From an uncultured Klebsiella sp. (GTDB lineage: Bacteria; Pseudomonadota; Gammaproteobacteria; Enterobacterales; Enterobacteriaceae), in assembly GCA_902490055.1 (NCBI GenBank), contig CABUCP010000045.1:1-12079 (forward strand): a DNA stretch of 12,079 nucleotides, in the 5' to 3' direction. Below are positions 9,703 to 12,079 of this stretch, piece by piece. How positions within the stretch are numbered: the first letter of the stretch is position 1; every line of letters begins with the position of its first letter. The position numbers were made by a program, and so were the translations under genes. The notes below the pieces were generated by a model, which saw only the letters and a list, made by a program, of their open reading frames with translations, was not told the origin of the DNA and searched no databases.

Positions 9703-11892
9703 TTAAGCCGTTTTCAGTTCGCCAACCGGGCGAGCTGGTTCTACTGGAGGATAATACGCTTCGTTATGACGGGCTTTGTTACGCAGGCCCTCTGGCACGG
9801 CATAAAGCGGGCCGAGATGCTGGTACTGCTGCGCCATATCGAGATATTTCGCACTACCGATGGTATCCAGCCAGCGGAACGCGCCGCCGTGGAATGGAGG
9901 GAAGCCAAGGCCGTATACCAGCGCCATATCCGCTTCCGCCGGGCTGGCGATAATGCCTTCTTCCAGGCAGCGGACAACTTCGTTGACCATTGGAATCATC
10001 ATGCGGGCGATGATCTCTTCATCGCTGAAGTCACGCTTCGCCTGGCTGACGTCGGACAGCAGGCTATCGACGACGGCATCTTCTTCTTTCTTCGGTTTGC
10101 CTTTGCTGTCTTCTTTATAACGCCAGAAGCCGAGGCCGTTCTTCTGGCCGAAACGGTTAGCGTCAAACAGCGCGTCGATTGCGTCGCGATAATCTTTCTG
10201 CATCCGCTGCGGGAAGCCTGCCGCCATCACTGCTTGAGCATGGTGCGCGGTATCAATACCGACAACGTCCAGCAGATAGGCCGGGCCCATCGGCCAGCCA
10301 AACTGTTTTTCCATCACTTTGTCGACTTTGCGGAAATCCGCGCCGTCGCGCAGCAGCTGGCTGAAGCCTGCGAAATAGGGGAAAAGCACGCGGTTGACGA
10401 AGAAACCGGGGCAATCATTCACCACGATCGGCGTTTTACCCATTTTGCTGGCCCAGGCCACGACTTTAGCAATGGTCTTATCCGAGGTTTTCTCACCGCG
10501 GATCACTTCAACCAGCGGCATACGATGCACCGGGTTAAAGAAGTGCATACCGCAGAAATTCTCCGGGCGCTGCAGAACGCTGGCCAGCTCGCCGATAGGA
10601 ATCGTTGAGGTATTGGACGCCAGTACGGTATCCGGGCGGACCTTCTCTTCGGTTTCCGCGAGTACCGCTTTCTTCACTTTCGGGTTTTCCACCACCGCTT
10701 CGACGACGACATCTACGCGGTCAAAGCCGCTGTACTCCAGCGTTGGCTGAATGGTGCTAATCACCCCTGCCAGCTTCAGACCGTCGATTTTTCCGCGTTC
10801 CAGCTGTTTATTCAGCAGCTTTGCCGCTTCGGTCATGCCCAGGGTCAGCGATTTGTCGCTAATATCCTTCATCACTACCGGCACGCCTTTCCAGGCTGAC
10901 TGGTAAGCAATGCCGCCGCCCATAATGCCTGCGCCCAGTACAGCGGCGTGCTTCGGCGTCTCGACATCTTTAGTGAGTTTTTTCGCTTTCGCTTTGACGT
11001 ACTGGTCGTTAAGGAAGATACCGACCAGCGCGCGCGCCTCGTTGGTGTGCGCCAGCGGGACAAAACTTTGGTTTTCCAGCTTCAGCGCGTCGTCACGGCC
11101 CAGGCGCGCGGCGGCTTCGATGGTTTTTACCGCGGTGATCGGCGCTGGGTAATGTTTCCCGGCGGTTTGCGCGACCATTCCTTTGGCAATAGTGAAGCTC
11201 ATGGCGGCTTCAATTTTGCTGAGCTTCAGCGGCTCCAGCTTCGGCTGACGTTTGGCTTGCCAGTCCAGGTCGCCATTAATGGCCTGACGCAGAACCGCCA
11301 GCGCGCCATCACGCAGTTTTTCTGCATTCACAATGCCATCGACGAGACCCATCTTCAGCGCTTGATCGGCGCCAACGTCTTTACCTGCGGCGATAATTTC
11401 CAGCGCGCTATCGGCGCCGAGCAGACGCGGAAGACGTACGGAACCGCCAAAGCCCGGCATAATACCCAGCTTGGTTTCCGGCAGGCCGATACGCAGGTCC
11501 GGTGTCGCGAGGCGATAATCGGTCGCCAGCACGCATTCGCAACCGCCGCCCAGCGCATAGCCGTTAACCGCTGACAGGGTAGGGACCGGTAAATCTTCCA
11601 GACGGTTAAAGACGCTATTGGCAAAGTGCAGCCACTGGCTTAGCTGTTCTTCCGGCACCAGGAACAGCGAAAGGAATTCGGTAATGTCGGCGCCGACGAT
11701 AAAGGCCGCTTTTTCAGAGCGCAGCAGCAGCCCCTTGAGATCTTTTTGCTTTTCGAGCACGTCCAGCGCATGACCGAGGCTGGCTACGGTTGCGGTATCG
11801 AGCTTGTTGACCGAGCCGGGGGCATCAAAAACCAGTTCGGCAATGCCATCTTCCAGCCAGTCGAGGTACAGGGTGTCGCCTTTGTAGAGCAT
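9703..11892 (-). CDS. fadB: Fatty-acid oxidation complex subunit alpha FadB
   Basis: FadB carries the enoyl-CoA hydratase and L-3-hydroxyacyl-CoA dehydrogenase activities of beta-oxidation, plus isomerase and epimerase functions. The 729-residue product has the E. coli length. The N-terminal crotonase domain (about 1-190) includes the oxyanion-hole region [11 protein letters not shown] with catalytic Glu119, and Glu139 in [15 protein letters not shown]. The linker leads to the NAD-binding domain with [11 protein letters not shown] (320-330). Catalytic His450 lies in [16 protein letters not shown]. The C-terminal dehydrogenase domain includes [15 protein letters not shown] and a second half-domain toward the end. 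The ATG at 11892-11890 has ribosome binding site AGGAG (11903-11899) six bases upstream. It is first in fadBA and is probably repressed by FadR through the operator in its leader. Confidence 0.97.
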   Translation of the reverse strand: MLYKGDTLYLDWLEDGIAELVFDAPGSVNKLDTATVASLGHALDVLEKQKDLKGLLLRSEKAAFIVGADITEFLSLFLVPEEQLSQWLHFANSVFNRLEDLPVPTLSAVNGYALGGGCECVLATDYRLATPDLRIGLPETKLGIMPGFGGSVRLPRLLGADSALEIIAAGKDVGADQALKMGLVDGIVNAEKLRDGALAVLRQAINGDLDWQAKRQPKLEPLKLSKIEAAMSFTIAKGMVAQTAGKHYPAPITAVKTIEAAARLGRDDALKLENQSFVPLAHTNEARALVGIFLNDQYVKAKAKKLTKDVETPKHAAVLGAGIMGGGIAYQSAWKGVPVVMKDISDKSLTLGMTEAAKLLNKQLERGKIDGLKLAGVISTIQPTLEYSGFDRVDVVVEAVVENPKVKKAVLAETEEKVRPDTVLASNTSTIPIGELASVLQRPENFCGMHFFNPVHRMPLVEVIRGEKTSDKTIAKVVAWASKMGKTPIVVNDCPGFFVNRVLFPYFAGFSQLLRDGADFRKVDKVMEKQFGWPMGPAYLLDVVGIDTAHHAQAVMAAGFPQRMQKDYRDAIDALFDANRFGQKNGLGFWRYKEDSKGKPKKEEDAVVDSLLSDVSQAKRDFSDEEIIARMMIPMVNEVVRCLEEGIIASPAEADMALVYGLGFPPFHGGAFRWLDTIGSAKYLDMAQQYQHLGPLYAVPEGLRNKARHNEAYYPPVEPARPVGELKTA

Positions 11893-11918
11893 GTCAGTCT
11901 CCTGAATCCAGCAATATG

Positions 11919-11935
11919 ATCTGGTCGTACCAGAT
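11919..11935 (-). promoter_or_regulatory. FadR operator of fadBA
   Basis: A 17-base near-palindrome with perfect seven-base arms, ATCTGGT and ACCAGAT, around CGT. It matches the FadR operator that occupies the start of the E. coli fadB transcript. FadR bound here would block fadBA transcription until long-chain acyl-CoA releases it. It lies 27-43 bases upstream of the fadB ATG. Confidence 0.9.
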
Positions 11936-11949
11936 GACTCGGAGTGTGG

Positions 11950-11955
11950 AATTTA
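11950..11955 (-). promoter_or_regulatory. Tentative -10 region of the fadBA promoter
   Basis: If the FadR operator sits at about +9 to +25 as in E. coli, transcription starts near 11943 and the -10 would be TAAATT (11955-11950), within CATAAATTCC on the minus strand. It matches the consensus at four of six positions. No recognisable -35 is present at standard spacing. The region 11951-11990 is strongly AT-rich. Placement relies on the E. coli arrangement and is approximate. Confidence 0.4.
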
Positions 11956-11989
11956 TGTTAAGAAAATGCAAATTACTCTTTAAATAATT

Positions 11990-12006
11990 GCTGGTCGGAT
12001 CACACC
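11990..12006. promoter_or_regulatory. Possible second FadR-like site
   Basis: The core CTGGTCGGATCA (11991-12002) resembles the FadR consensus CTGGTCnGACCAG, with one arm intact and the other degraded. It lies about 50-60 bases upstream of the presumed fadBA start and close to the rightward promoter, so it could strengthen FadR repression by a second contact or affect the divergent gene. It is a weaker match than the site at 11919-11935. Confidence 0.35.
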
Positions 12007-12036
12007 CGGTAGAAATCACCTGGCCTGAGGCTGATG

Positions 12037-12045
12037 TGCTAAGAT
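12037..12045 (+). promoter_or_regulatory. Extended -10 promoter for the gene right of the window (probably pepQ)
   Basis: TGCTAAGAT is an extended -10 element (TGn followed by TAAGAT, five of six matches to TATAAT), predicting a start near 12052. A Shine-Dalgarno sequence AAGGA (12073-12077) ends two bases before the window edge, so a start codon should follow immediately. In Enterobacteriaceae the gene divergent from fadB here is pepQ, encoding Xaa-Pro dipeptidase. None of its coding sequence can be confirmed in this window. Confidence 0.5.
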
Positions 12046-12079
12046 GCGGAGAATCACGATCCAATAAAAGCAAAGGATA

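Noticed and set aside
9766..10608. A 280-codon plus-strand open frame within fadB (also 9109-9645 opposite fadA and 10948-11574 opposite fadB)
   Set aside because: These are antisense shadows of the fully conserved fadBA genes, without ribosome binding sites or recognisable domains.

Overview
The window looks like a core chromosomal segment of an enterobacterium. Every protein is close to full-length collinear with its Escherichia coli counterpart, and the gene order (ubiE-ubiJ-ubiB-tatA-tatB-tatC-tatD, then rfaH in reverse, ubiD-fre, then fadB-fadA in reverse, ending just before pepQ) is the classical one for Enterobacteriaceae. The divergence from E. coli suggests a Klebsiella/Raoultella/Enterobacter-type relative, but species cannot be fixed from the sequence alone. 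I see no mobile element, CRISPR array, phage gene, tRNA or rRNA, and no new multigene system.

Layout. Positions 23-3015 hold the ubiquinone operon ubiE-ubiJ-ubiB, with tight or overlapping junctions. Positions 3147-4714 hold tatABC, the twin-arginine translocase, followed by a hairpin and tatD (4759-5541). The antitermination factor rfaH (5550-6038, minus strand) converges on tatD and diverges from ubiD (6198-7667). The flavin reductase gene fre (7723-8424) follows ubiD. The fatty-acid beta-oxidation operon fadBA (11892 down to 8530, minus strand) has a perfect FadR-type operator in its leader. It also has an elaborate 3' UTR: a 13-bp perfect hairpin, a linker and a strong intrinsic terminator. 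The last ~140 bases carry a likely promoter and leader for a rightward gene beyond the window, expected to be pepQ.

The most important observation is that ubiB is broken. The reading frame stops at 2642-2644 after 416 codons, and the missing C-terminal 123 residues continue in another frame from 2644. Restoring an inferred 19-base deletion at about 2638 gives exactly the usual 546-residue protein. The kinase-like domain remains, but the two C-terminal membrane helices are cut off. If this is real and not an assembly fault, the strain would be expected to make little ubiquinone. A milder, similar change is visible at the 3' end of ubiD, where an extra A seems to cost the last few residues.

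Functionally the window mixes respiration (UbiE, UbiJ, UbiB, UbiD), export of folded, often redox, enzymes (Tat), flavin reduction (Fre), control of long surface-polysaccharide operons (RfaH) and aerobic fatty-acid use (FadBA). Apart from the ubiB lesion, the candidate fadBA 3' UTR RNA and a possible second FadR site, this is ordinary conserved sequence.
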